Position numbers and translations under genes: made by a program
The notes under the pieces: generated by a model
Told to the model about the DNA's origin: nothing
The model's input: the letters and a program-made list of their open reading frames with translations, nothing else
The model's database searches: none
Source of the DNA: Rhabdornis inornatus
Lineage: Eukaryota > Chordata > Aves > Passeriformes > Rhabdornithidae
Direction: 5' to 3'
Assembly (NCBI GenBank): GCA_013397075.1
Contig: VWZS01003947.1
Coordinates: 1,442,727 to 1,506,726, forward strand
Length of the DNA: 64,000 nt
Part shown: in pieces, positions 20,101-30,800 of the stretch
How the letters are laid out: every line of letters begins with the position of its first letter
How positions within the stretch are numbered: the stretch's first letter is position 1

Positions 20101-23100
20101 ATGTAACAGTTGCCTTAGGACCTTAAGGAATCCTTAACTATTCAAAACGAATTTACATACCAATACAGTAAATAATCTGTACATGTGAATTCAGGAAACC
20201 TGCAGGAGAGCATTCTTGAAGGAAATGAGGACAGTGCAGCCATACTTTGAGCTTCTAGCCATCTGCCCTGGCAATGAGGAACAGGAAAATTTACCTCTCA
20301 ATCAGGTCAAGGCGCAGCTGGTGTCCGTAAGGCAAGGTGATCAATTCAAGACCAGAGTTCCCTCCCATATTCCTCCTCATCTCTTCAGAAACTTCTACTA
20401 TCCTTGCCACCTGTCAAGTGCAAAAAATTCTGCATGAATTTTGAAACTAACTTTTTCACAAAAACAACCCTCTAGCCACAGAGAAGTCCTCCAGTAAGTG
20501 CATGGCATACAGAGCTAAGTGCACAGCATGCAACACTGAAATGCAGGCATCAAAGAAAAACTTTAACCTATGCATGTTCAGTGCCTGACACCAAAGAGTC
20601 AAGGAAATTTTTTTAAAATTATACAGCCACCAGGAAACATAAAAGGTGTGAACAAAATGCTTTATCAAACTCCATCCTCTGCTTCCAGAAAGGGATTACT
20701 CTGCAGGTTCCAGGAAATGCAGTGCACTCTCAGCCTGATCCTTGTCAGGCACTGCTCTTTGCCTTAAGGACATGCACACTTGCTTTGCCTTTTTCCTTTC
20801 TAAAAAACTACTGCTCAGAACATTTTTCGTTACACCACAGGGTCCTAAAGATTAATTAGGTTCATAGTTCGTAAAGATGAATTAGAAAAAGGACTAAGGA
20901 GGACACAACATTGTCCCTAATGAAGTCAGTATGTGAAAGCTGACACCCTTACCAATTTGTCTTTGCTTTTTAAACAGATTGTATTAGCTGCTGGTTATCT
21001 CAATAATAATTATAATTGCGAATAATAAGCAAAACCACATTAATATGATGGTGTAAGATTATCTGCTGTTTTAAGGCCTGTATGTTGACATATGTACAAA
21101 CCAATCTGCCTGCAATTTTCTGATACACCCATCAGCAGGCTTTTTTGGCTATGAAATGATGAAAGCAATCTGGGCTGCACAACAAGCCTCACCAGTACAA
21201 AACAGCACTGTAGTAAAACCTGTTTCACTTCTAGAGAAGCAGAAGTGATATGAAGCCCCTGGAGACACTGACTGCTATTCCATCACAAGTATGCAAGTGG
21301 CAAACACTCACCTCATCACCTCCCATATGGATGATTCTTTATCTGAAGTGTCATTATTTAAAAGGTATACTCAGCTACTGATGACACACAGGACCCATGA
21401 ACTTTAGCCTGAGATCTCAGTACAAAGCATTCATTCTGGCCCAATTCACAGGCCAATCTCATTGCATCATGCAGTTCTTATCAGTGCAGTCTCTGCAACA
21501 AGTTGCCAGTAAATGACAGGCATTGGCTCAGGAGGTGAACATCAAACAGACTTCTCTGCTTGTCTCAGCTAGTTACTGTTCCTGCTCCAAAATCCAAAAA
21601 TCTGTTTCTGCAAAGCCCTCCAATGACTCTTAATTAATTCTATCAGGCTAGCTGGTGCCTTAGTTCCATTGCAAAGTTTAAAGTATTTAAAATAAGGAGT
21701 CTAATAGTGAGCTAATTGAATATTAAATACATACATACATATACATAAACTCACTACTTCTCTAAGGCATGCATATCCTATGCCTTCCAGCAATATACCG
21801 TTTAACAATATATTAAAGTTAATTTAGTTATTAAGTTGAACGAAGGAAGAAAAAAGTGAATTTTGGAACTAAAACGTTAGAGAATGATGTTAATAGTCTT
21901 GGAGCCATAGTAAAGAAACCTCAATCTACCACTTCTGAGAAGAGTGAGCAGTTGTGGAGCTGAGTTTTCCTGAGTCACATTGTCTGCATGAAGCCTCACT
22001 TAGCAGCAGCCAACAGTGTTACTGAGGAAAGAAAAAGCTGTGTTTGCTGTTGACAGGCCCCCAGGAGCTGGCAGGACTCACACACCAGGCTGCTCCAGGA
22101 CCTGCCCCCTCCTCAAACCTTTGGTGTCTGTCAGTGCAGCAGCACCAGCAGAGTGCTACTGATGTGCTGCTTCTGGAGCATCTCCACACCCCCTCCCCTT
22201 CCTGCCTGCAATGGACTGACTTAGTGAGTAGCCATGTGTTTCGCTTCTCAAACTCTTCTGAAAAAGACTAAAACCACCAAAGCCCAACAATGCTTGGGGG
22301 TTAGATACCCACCATACCATTTGGTTCCTGTAGCTGCTTTGCAGCAGGTACAGCACTCAGTCACACCAGCAAAGGCATGCAGATTTAACTGCAGTTACAT
22401 TTCTTTCATTACACAAAATCATAATCTCATTAGATGATTCTCCTGTCATTCTGGTCCCTTAGCTGATCTCCAAGCCTTGGCAGCTGACCAAAGTCTACAA
22501 TGAGAAAAACAGTTCTTTGTGGTTTTTTACATCTTTCTAAGCAATTTCACTAGCACAGTTCTCTCACAGGAGAGAAGAGCACAAGTCCTGATAGCTATCT
22601 TCCCACACCACCTATCCAGCTGTAAGAGAGGAACTCAAGGATTAGAAGAGCAGCTGGTTTTAGAAGTTTAAATATATTTGGTATATAATGGCCATGTGGC
22701 AACCAGGTAATGCCTGCCTGCTCTTTGCCCTAACGAGCTATTTCCTGCCATGAACAGTTCTCCCCACAGTGTTTTACAGCACAGAGAGCTCTTCCTCCAA
22801 TACAGGAGAAAGGCTGAATCACGGATATGCAGCAACTGATAGGAGATTTAAAAGACATGTGGAACTTTGAGAATTTGAGTCTAAAGTTAAGCATGATGAG
22901 AGACCTTTAGTCCAAAGAGTTTGTGAACATTCTTCAAATAGAAAACAAATAGTCTAAAAATTCCTGCAAACAATACAAACATTGCATTAGCTGAAAATCT
23001 ACCCATTATTCTTTTCAAATCAGTTCTTTAAAAAGTCTAAACTGGCACAATATACAATAAAACACACCATCTTTTTTTTACCTTGCAGTCCATTCTAAGA

Positions 23101-26100
23101 ATATGCTGTGCAATCATCTTTGGGTTATTGTTGGTGAAAAGCTCCTTAACTCTTCTTAACATGGATGTTTCCAATGGCTTGTTTTCAGAAGGAAGTAGTT
23201 TGGATTCAAAATCATTCGGTTTAAAACTAGACACTGTCTCATAAACAGGTGCAGAAAAGATGCTGTCTTCTTCAGCCATCTGAGTTGAAGCTTCTAAAGG
23301 ATCTGCAGGGCTCATGGCAGGATCATCATCAAGGATCAAAAAGCTTGTTTCAGAGTTCCTGAATGTTGCCCTCTCCTTTTGTGTCAGATGTTCCACATAG
23401 CTGTTTTTCTGACACAAGTGTTGTTTTGCTGCTGTAGGATGTCTGGCAGGGTTTAGTTCACAATAGTGTCCTTCAGAGCTGTGGGAAGCCAAAGGAGAAT
23501 CTGGGGGCTTCATCAGGGGTGCTTTGCAGGGTTTAGGTGGAGGCTTTGGACAGAGCTGACTGTCCGATCCTCTAAGAGCTTCCCCTAGCTGTGACTCCAA
23601 GATGACTTTCTGAACAACTGTGGGGCTTAGAGATGGCTCACTGCCTGTTCTAAATGCAGGTGAGCTTGGACAGGAGTTTGCATCTGCTTCAGGTAATCTA
23701 GATGGATGTCTTGAACCTGCAGGGGAAAACAGTGTTTTAGAAGGCAAAACCACATATAATTCCTGGTGCCTGTGCCAGGGTTCATCTCCTAACGCTATTT
23801 CCTAAGGATAATATTGTCAGATCACAATTTATTTGTGGCAAAATTAATTTATTTGCTGGCAAAATTGTGTATTTTGAGGAATGACCTAGCCAGCAAATTC
23901 CATTCACTTGCTGATCCTCCCAAAATCCCAAATACATGGAACAGCTGCACCATAGTATTATTCTGTGGTAATGCTGACAATACTTCCAGTCCCTGCTGCA
24001 TACATTGGCTATCCTGTCAGAGCTGGATGGCCTCCATGGCTTGGAATAGGAGGTTTCTTCGTAATCTGATCTAGGCTATAAAAACAGCAACTTCCAGCTG
24101 CATCACACAGAAGATGAGTCATTTCTGAGAATGACAAGTTTGAGATGAAAGCAAAACTCCCTGAAGTCAAGCCTGAACCTGAAGTAAAGTATGTAAAGAA
24201 TGAATTTCAGAGATGCTAATCTTTCTGTGAAACAGAGCCAGTTTGAAGAGCTGGATCCACATACTTCTGTGTACTTATGCCTCATCCTATACCCGCTGCA
24301 TATGTAAACCTTGGCATCTGATATGGGATTAAGTCCTGTGTCAGAAATTCCCAATCTGCAATTCTTGGTGCATTTGCTGGTTCTACAGCAAAGTGGCCAG
24401 TTGCGTTGTCTGGGTGTTACTGCTTGATTACAGACAAAAACCAAAAACTCCAAATCACAGGCTGTCACCACCCTTAAACAGCATGATAACAGGATCTGCT
24501 CAAAGGATCCTATGACAAAATGTACAGCAGAACTCTTCAGGCTGTTGTGGTACAAAATTAAAAGTATCTGCAGCCATGGACTGGAATAATCAATTCAACT
24601 TCAGTGGGACAAAAACCTGCCTTATAAATGTCTGTCCCTTCTGCTGTTAAAACACAGAAGCACACTCTTTCTTTCTAAAATACAGTCTCACTGTACAAAT
24701 ACTTAATATTCTCTTTGCCATGAGAACTCTTCCTACAATAGGCAAGAAGAATTTTAACAGTACCGTATTCAAAATGAGCAGCCTTGGAAGTCAATATTGG
24801 TTTGTCCACATGCGAAGAGATGGATGATTACAAGCTATACCCAGCTGTGTTAGTATGGAAACAATTACTTAAACCTTTGAAGAATCTGAGAAATAAAATG
24901 CCCCAATCAACAACTGATCCAAGTGTTGTCTCACCCTGGATCCCTTGCTTAGGATGATAGTGGCCACGGAACCAGACAGCAGCAAAAGGAATAAAAAGCA
25001 AAAGAGATGGAGGGTAGAGAGAGTGAGGGAGTCAGAAGAACAGAACTGAGTACAAAAGCCACAGTAGTGTTTTTCTCCAAGTGAGGAACATTACCTCATC
25101 TGCATAGTTTACCCTGAGAAAAAGCGGTTACCAGAATTTCCATGAAACACCACTTCTACTTAATGAAGGTTTGTCAGAAAGACATGAGTGAAACAAGTCA
25201 GTTCTTGTCAAGCACAAGTGAGGAAAGGTAATACCATCAAAAAAGGTATTAATGCCGACCACATCTGTTATTTTTTTGGTGTGGAAGCCTGCTGAGTTGT
25301 GTGCTAAGGTTCTCAACTAGCTGGTGCATTGTAAATAAAAATCCTGTTCTAGTGACTTGAAGAAAAGCAGTGTGTTAACACAGCTTACAGTGGCCATTAA
25401 ATAGAATATATTTACAGTACTCAGAACATTCAGCAGTCTCATTTTGGTCAGAAGAGTAACAGACCACCTGGACACACACCGATTCTAAGTATCAAGCTTC
25501 TAATTATAAAACATACCTATTAGCAGATAGCTCTCTGACTGGTGAGCCTTTAAAGGGAATCTTTTCTCCAGAACATGATCCAAACTAGCTGGCTGGCTAC
25601 CACTCTTTTCTTTGTTTCTAGGGTAAACAAAAATGCAAACAAAAACATATCAATATATGCAGCACTTAAAATACATATCTAACTGCCAGAATATATATCA
25701 TAACCAGTGCAAGGATCAGTAGCTTTCCACTAGGGCAGCTTATGATAACAAAAGGTACTTCATTCATTCATAAAATGCTGTTGTAGTGGCAGTGAAATGG
25801 GCTATACTATGTGTCACCCTGCAGCATTTATGAAGGTATTTCCTTTCTAATGGAACATTTGATTTGGACACTGAAATTAGGATCCATTATCTCACACTTG
25901 GAATTTTTATTTCAGGAGTCGACTATGGAAAAACAGATTTCTCTGGAGCCGCATCAAGATGTTATTTTAATCCTTTGTCCTACATTGTCAAGATTTGCCA
26001 GGTCACTGCAGTGCTGTTGTGCTTCCAGAGTCCACATTTGCTCTCACTTTGTGGATTTGCTGATCTTTTGCTAAAATCAGCAAACCCTCATGCCTAGTCT

Positions 26101-27855
26101 TCCATCTCAAATCAGAGTGAAAACTCACATCACCTCCACCAGGAGCTGATACACTTACTCCATTTCCTTCCATAAGGACAGCAAAATTAAGGTACCTCAG
26201 AAGATTTCCTCTGGGTATGCTCTGCTCCGGGGATTGCATGCTGGATATACCAGGACTCAGCCTCTTTGCAGTTTCCGTTTTTCCTTCAGGGGTGCTTGGC
26301 TTTTTTTGTTGGACTGGAGTTAAACCATATTTTTCTTCCAGACACCTGAGAGGCACAGTCCTGTTGATAGGCTGAAAAATAATTGCTCCACTCTGCTTTG
26401 ATATCGGTGTGCGATTCCCAACGTAGTATCTAACTAAGCCAGGGACAGTGTCAAAACTTTCCAGTTCAAGCTGATACTGAACACGACAGTAGGCTTCATT
26501 GAGTCTCAGAACTGTTTTGTTGATTTTAAAATGCTGAGGGGTATTTTTCCACTGACAGGTAAGAACAAAGTTCCCAGGACTGGACAGAGAATCCCTAATC
26601 AGAAAATCTCCATCTCTCTGAACTAGGCATTCTGCCACCTTTGAGGAAAAAGAATTATACAAAAAATTACTTTCAGGATCAGAAAACAATACATTACAAC
26701 AAAACATTCTTAAACAAAGGAATTAATTTGGTGACTCTGAGAGGACACCAAAAGCCACAAACACAAAGCAAAGCATGAAGTGTGGTAGAAGAATGATATC
26801 TCCAATTCTTAATTAAAAGCTCATCCCACAATAGAGATCTGAAAGGGCTTCTTGGAAAGAGCCAGCAGCCAGAAGTTGACCCATTTTTGCATGTGTATTT
26901 CGTCTAGTTTTCTAAAAGAAAATAAGTCACGAAGGGAAAGCAATGACCTAGGATTTTAAGTTTAAAGCATCTGAATATAGAGTCACACTGACGTTTAGAA
27001 GCCATTAATACAAAATCCTGGATTCTGCCCTTTCATTGTTACCTTATATGATAGAAGCTTTCATTTTTTTAATTCTTTGTGAACACTTCATGTAAATACT
27101 CCCGACTAGGAAGAGTCAGAGACATCTTGTTTTTCTGTTTTGAGCCAGTCCTTTGATATGATAAAAAGGACGCCAGGAGCCAAGTGCCGAGTGTGCCCCG
27201 GGGCTGAGCGAGGCCCGCAGGGGGAGCTCCAGCGGCGCTGCAAGCTCCGACCCAACCTCAGCCTTACCACGTTTGTAACTGCGTTTGTAAGCATCAAAAT
27301 GGAAGGGACTGAATTGGTTTTGTTGCGCGTTTTTTCCCCTCTACCCCAAGTGCCAAGCGCAAGAAAGAAAATAAACATTTTAACTTTCATTAAGAATAAA
27401 TTTCATTGGAATGAACCAAATTAATGTCAGTGTTCTCTAAACAACATGTGATCACAGCATGTCCTATACAAAGCTTAAATTCCATTTCCAGATTTATTCG
27501 GTGCACAAAAATTCTGAAATGTATCTATTTTCCATCAGGTTCTGCCCTGAATCCTTCCTTGGCCTCATTTTATGCCAAGCTGTGATAAATACCATAGCTT
27601 TCATACAAACAGGCATTATGGTCCTACTAAATTAATTTAGGTATCAGAGATGTGTCCAGCACATCAGTGAAATTCTGCTTGTCCGTAAAAGCTCAAAGCA
27701 CACCTGGCAATGCAAAGAGCACGTACCTGCCGAGGAATACGTCCATGGTACCAGGCATGGCTACGCAAGTCCTCACTGCTCAGCTGCAGCTCCTCCTCTA
27801 ACTCCTTCTTCAGTTTTTCCGGGCTGTTGTCCATAACCTGCCTCTCCCTAGAAAA
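16946..27855 (-). CDS. BCAR3: BCAR3 (NSP2/AND-34), common core of nine exons
   Basis: SH2-containing adaptor that binds p130Cas (BCAR1) and promotes Src activation, adhesion turnover and motility. Joining 27855-27727, 26638-26196, 25617-25517, 23716-23082, 20410-20295, 19472-19301, 19111-18988, 18122-17910 and 17133-16946 gives 706 residues plus stop with every junction in phase, the same length as I count for the shared part of the 825-residue human protein. Core layout: pre-SH2 KLKKELEEELQLSSEDLRS, SH2 domain from WYHGRIP (residue 35), Pro/Ser linker with PKPPPKPCK, and the Cdc25-homology domain from about 410 to the end. In this family that domain is folded closed, without proven GEF activity, and serves as the Cas-binding surface. 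Upstream coding comes from 38147-38230 or from 51776-51815 and exons outside the window. No disabling change is seen. Confidence 0.96.
17134..17909 (-). other. BCAR3 intron
   Basis: Last intron of BCAR3. No repeat or gene recognised. Confidence 0.7.
17910..18122 (-). CDS. BCAR3: BCAR3 core exon 8: Cdc25-homology domain, Cas-binding part
   Basis: Acceptor tactctattccag, donor gtagga; 213 nt. Encodes TISAPQNNITVPLLMPLVTL, ERQAVVFEGTELWESSDQS and ARLLAQHADTFRLTAERLLQ. GC content is higher than in neighbouring exons. Confidence 0.95.
18123..18987 (-). other. BCAR3 intron
   Basis: No repeat or gene recognised. Confidence 0.7.
18988..19111 (-). CDS. BCAR3: BCAR3 core exon 7: Cdc25-homology domain
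   Basis: Acceptor ttttgcatgcacag, donor gtgagt; 124 nt, phase 0 at the start. Encodes VSRLEQTWTALRHCYTQTAI, MYEKQLKP and LHEGQDEWT, ending one base into a Lys codon. Its length is under 60 codons, so it is easily missed. Confidence 0.93.
19301..19472 (-). CDS. BCAR3: BCAR3 core exon 6: Cdc25-homology domain
   Basis: Acceptor tttcacttacag, donor gtaaaa; 172 nt. Encodes HNTMAIGIAVDILGCTGN, then EDRAATLNRIIQVAVELKES and LYGFSAIMKALEMPQ, corresponding to the RasGEF core helices of this family. Confidence 0.95.
19473..20294 (-). other. BCAR3 intron with C-rich run
   Basis: Contains cctccccctcccccccgccc at 19748-19767, which is G-rich on the BCAR3 sense strand and fits a G-quadruplex pattern. Otherwise plain sequence. 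Confidence 0.7.
20295..20410 (-). CDS. BCAR3: BCAR3 core exon 5: Cdc25-homology domain
   Basis: Acceptor gcacttgacag, donor gtaaat; 116 nt. Encodes VARIVEVSEEMRRNMGGNSG then LELITLPYGHQLRLDLIE and two bases of Arg. Strongly conserved NSP-family segment. Confidence 0.95.
20411..23081 (-). other. BCAR3 intron
   Basis: 2.7 kb. Contains a short acata microsatellite near 21725-21745 and a GC-richer patch around 22050-22210. No exon recognised. Confidence 0.65.
23082..23716 (-). CDS. BCAR3: BCAR3 core exon 4: Pro/Ser-rich linker into Cdc25-homology domain
   Basis: Acceptor tttcccctgcag, donor gtaaaa; 635 nt. The linker contains SPAFRTGSEPSLSP, GSDSQLCPKPPPKPCK, HYCELNPA and FLILDDDPAMSP. The last about 50 codons (ETVSSFKPNDFESKLLPSEN to HILRMDCK) begin the Cdc25-homology domain. 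The proline run could be an SH3 ligand (inference). Confidence 0.96.
23717..25516 (-). other. BCAR3 intron
   Basis: 1.8 kb, nothing recognised; the open frames in it resemble no family I know. Confidence 0.65.
25517..25617 (-). CDS. BCAR3: BCAR3 core exon 3: linker
   Basis: Acceptor gtttaccctag, donor gtatgt; 101 nt. Encodes NKEKSGSQPASLDHVLEK and AHQSESYLLI. Poorly structured linker between SH2 and the Cdc25-homology domain; the context of the tyrosine in SESYLLI is conserved with human as I recall. Confidence 0.92.
25618..26195 (-). other. BCAR3 intron
   Basis: 578 bases. The open frame of the preceding exon continues into it for about 60 codons by chance; the GT donor ends the coding part. 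Nothing else seen. Confidence 0.7.
26196..26638 (-). CDS. BCAR3: BCAR3 core exon 2: main SH2 exon
   Basis: Acceptor ttcctcaaag, donor gtacct; 443 nt. It contains GDFLIRDS, the FLVRES-type phosphotyrosine pocket with Arg at core residue 58, then NFVLTCQW, HFKINKTV and GAIIFQPINRTVPLRCLEEKYG, which closes the SH2 domain. The rest is a Ser/Thr/Pro linker ending GNLLR. It ends two bases into an Arg codon. Confidence 0.96.
26639..27726 (-). other. BCAR3 intron inside SH2, with GC-rich pocket
   Basis: Mostly AT-rich, but 27166-27260 is sharply GC- and CpG-rich (for example gtgccccggggctgagcgag). No exon can be assigned to it. Confidence 0.65.
27727..27855 (-). CDS. BCAR3: BCAR3 core exon 1: pre-SH2 and SH2 start
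   Basis: Acceptor ttttattgcag, donor gtacgt; 129 nt, 43 codons, phase 0 at both ends. It reads FSRERQVMDNSPEKLKKELE and ends HAWYHGRIPRQ, the first strand and helix aA of the SH2 domain. The same FSxE start is the branch point for alternative N-termini in the NSP family (BCAR3, SH2D3C). Confidence 0.96.
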
Positions 27856-30800
27856 CTGCAATAAAAGATTAAAAGCTTCAACTGTGCCAAGTTTAGTGAT
27901 TAACATTTTACCTGGGTTATAACTTCCATCATATGACCTGCACTGGAATGCAGGTGCTGCTTTCAGCAGGCTGGCCTGGCTTTGCTCTCTAGATTGTATT
28001 TGCAAACCCCAGCATTCTGTGAGATAACATGTGATTGTTCTACACCGCACAGAACGGAGCAAAGTGTTCTGCCGGTACACCAAACTAATAATGACACACC
28101 TACAAAGTCACTTCTCTTACTTCCTCTTCCCAATAAGAATTCTAAGTATATCCCAAAAAATGGAGCTGGACCCAAATGCCCTGCTCCAATATTCTTCCTC
28201 CTATTTAAACTTCCATTTTAAATTTAGATTCTTTCCCAGCAGCCCCCTTTGAACCCATCTAGTTAAAAACATTCCAAATGCACTAAGACAGGCTAGCTGG
28301 ACACACTTAGTTGTTCAATATTTCTGTTGCCAAAGAACCAACTTGCCAAAGTAAAATTGCACTCTTAAAGGGCTTACTCCTAATGGTCATTAAATCCGCA
28401 CATCCAAGATGTTCCCTTCCTAAAGGACAAAAGCTCTTGTTGCCCCTTAGCACAAACGGCATGAGTTTTGCTTGAAGATATGTCCATAACCACTATACAA
28501 CTACTATATGATTTTCTGGAAAACTTCTGTCTTCATCTCTTCTTGGAGCACAGCTTTCATGCTCACTGTGGCTCACTAGACCTTATGGATGCAGTGCTGC
28601 TAACAGTGAGGTGCAGGATCTTCTCTGGAGTAGCCACATTCTCTTTCATAAGCACTCAGAGGAGGGAAGTACTTTGGACTTCCTTTCATTCTCCAAGGGC
28701 TGGGACTCCAGCCCATCTTTGTTATGCTGAAAAGTTTCAAAAGCCTGAGAACATGTTCTACACTGATCAAAGAATCAGAGTATACCCTCTCTTCAGAGAA
28801 AGGCCATTTAAATAAAAAAAGAAGAGGGATAAGGAGAGAGAGGGGGCCTCCAACAAAATGCAGTATTTTGCTCCCGTGCATTATGGATCTTTTTCTTAAG
28901 TCTGGGTATGAGCCAAAGCTCATGGGTTCCTTTAACTGACATACTGATGCAAGTAAGGAACACATACATTACTTAAAAAAGAACTAGTAAGGCTTGCCCA
29001 CCAATTCCTGTTCTTTTCATGAACACTGCTCTCTACAGCTTTTTTCTTCTTCACAGTGAATACTCACAGCATCTAACCGTGGGAGCAGGTGGCACACATT
29101 TAACACTTCTTTCAGTGTCCTCCCTGCAATTTCAGGCAGACTGAATTACAACAGATTACCAGACAGCAGATTTTTGGTGGAATAACGCCAGAGGAGGCAT
29201 CCTACTGCCAAGATAATTGAAACATGCTGGGAGCCCAGAGAAATTCTTAAATAAATGCTCCTCTTCTCTCTGCTTTTCTCAGAGAAAACTAAGGCTTCTC
29301 TCAGACAAACACTAGTAGCTAACATACAAAGGCAGAAGATAAAACAACCTGGTAAAGAATCTCTTTTCACCTTAGTTTCCCTCTGTGAACCAGAATAGGA
29401 TGTTATTTATCCATACAAATCTGGTTCAAAATGGACAGGCATTTTCACCAAGGAGGAAATTCTTTATGTTTTTGTACATTAAAGTTTTGCATCCACTCCT
29501 TCCAAGCTTTATGAGAAGACTGTGCAGAAAGAAACCACACCGCAAGAAAGAAAACCTTCACTGAAAGGGCTCTTTCATAAACCCACGTACAACATGAAGA
29601 GGTGAAGTTACTGGTTCTACAAGGAGTCACGGAAGAGGCTTGCTGAGGATTGAAGTCCAAAAGCAATTGAAGTGTCAAAACATAGTCGGGGAAGGCCAAA
29701 AATGCCCCCTCCACTCCAAACCCTTGTGACCTATCAGACCAGCACAGGTGAAGGACCTCTGGAACATGCCTACCACTTGTTATTTCCCAACTCAAATGGC
29801 TGAGAACCCATTTAAAACTGACTGGCAATGATTCTAAAACTAACAGCCCCTTCACTGCCACATCTCAGAGAATGATAGCAAGTATTACAGCATCTACACA
29901 AGCTGAAGGTAGAGTGAAGAGCACACAAATTGAGCTGAGGTTTTTCAAAAGCACCTTTCCCCTGACTGCACAAGAGAGTGGCTGGAGAACTTCTAAAATA
30001 CCCCACCAGGGTAAACAAAAACATCCAGCTGCAATGGTGTAACACGACCTTAAAGTCTTGTGTATTATATAGCCGTGTGTTTTGCTGATCTTCTGAGAGG
30101 AACTACTACTTTAATATGAATTGTATTTAAGGTTTCAAAAGATGCTTTTGACTGACTAGAGATCTCAAAGAACACAAAGCTACTATAGAAATTATTACCA
30201 CCTTTCCAAAAGCATCTCACTGTATCTCACTGGTAGGCAGAGCTATTGAAAATAGAACAGACTATAGGATACAAAGGCAAGAACTGAATTTGCTCAGGAG
30301 AGTTTATTTTTAGCCAACAAAAAGAACTAACGGTCTCTACCAAAGACCTATATAGGATGAAATGGACTGGTTTAATCCATGAATTATCTTAAAAATACCA
30401 GGATGATCCACTTAGAGATACACGTTAATTACAAACACGGCATAGAAACCTGGAATGTCTTCTGGTGGTTGAATAGATTTTTCATTACTCAATGAAGTTA
30501 ATGAGACACATATTGAACTTGGACTACATCTATCAACACAGCAAGGAAAACATTTAAGGAATCCAAACCAACTAACTTGCTAACATTCATAACTATTGGT
30601 TTCTTAAAAATCCTCTCCACCATGGTCTACCACATGGAATATACTCTGATCGCCAGAGAGGTCAGACATCTCCTCAGATGAAGCCAAGGTGTTTAAATAT
30701 CCTTTATGTAACTCAGAACTTCGTGAAAGAACTCCAGTGGCTAGCACAAAACCCAGGATACACAAGGGAAAAACTGCCTAGGTAAGCAAGTTTAGTAATA

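Noticed and set aside
24103..24555. 150-codon open frame on the - strand within a BCAR3 intron
   Set aside because: Composition like random sequence, no link in frame to neighbouring exons, no known motif.
29068..29123. Possible 56-nt BCAR3 exon on the - strand (acceptor gaaattgcag, donor gtgagt, peptide RTLKEVLNVCHLLPRLDA)
   Set aside because: The splice sites look fair and its end is phase 0, but if it followed the 40-nt or the 28-codon exon it would hit a stop at once, and the peptide matches nothing known in BCAR3. Probably chance; RNA-seq would settle it.
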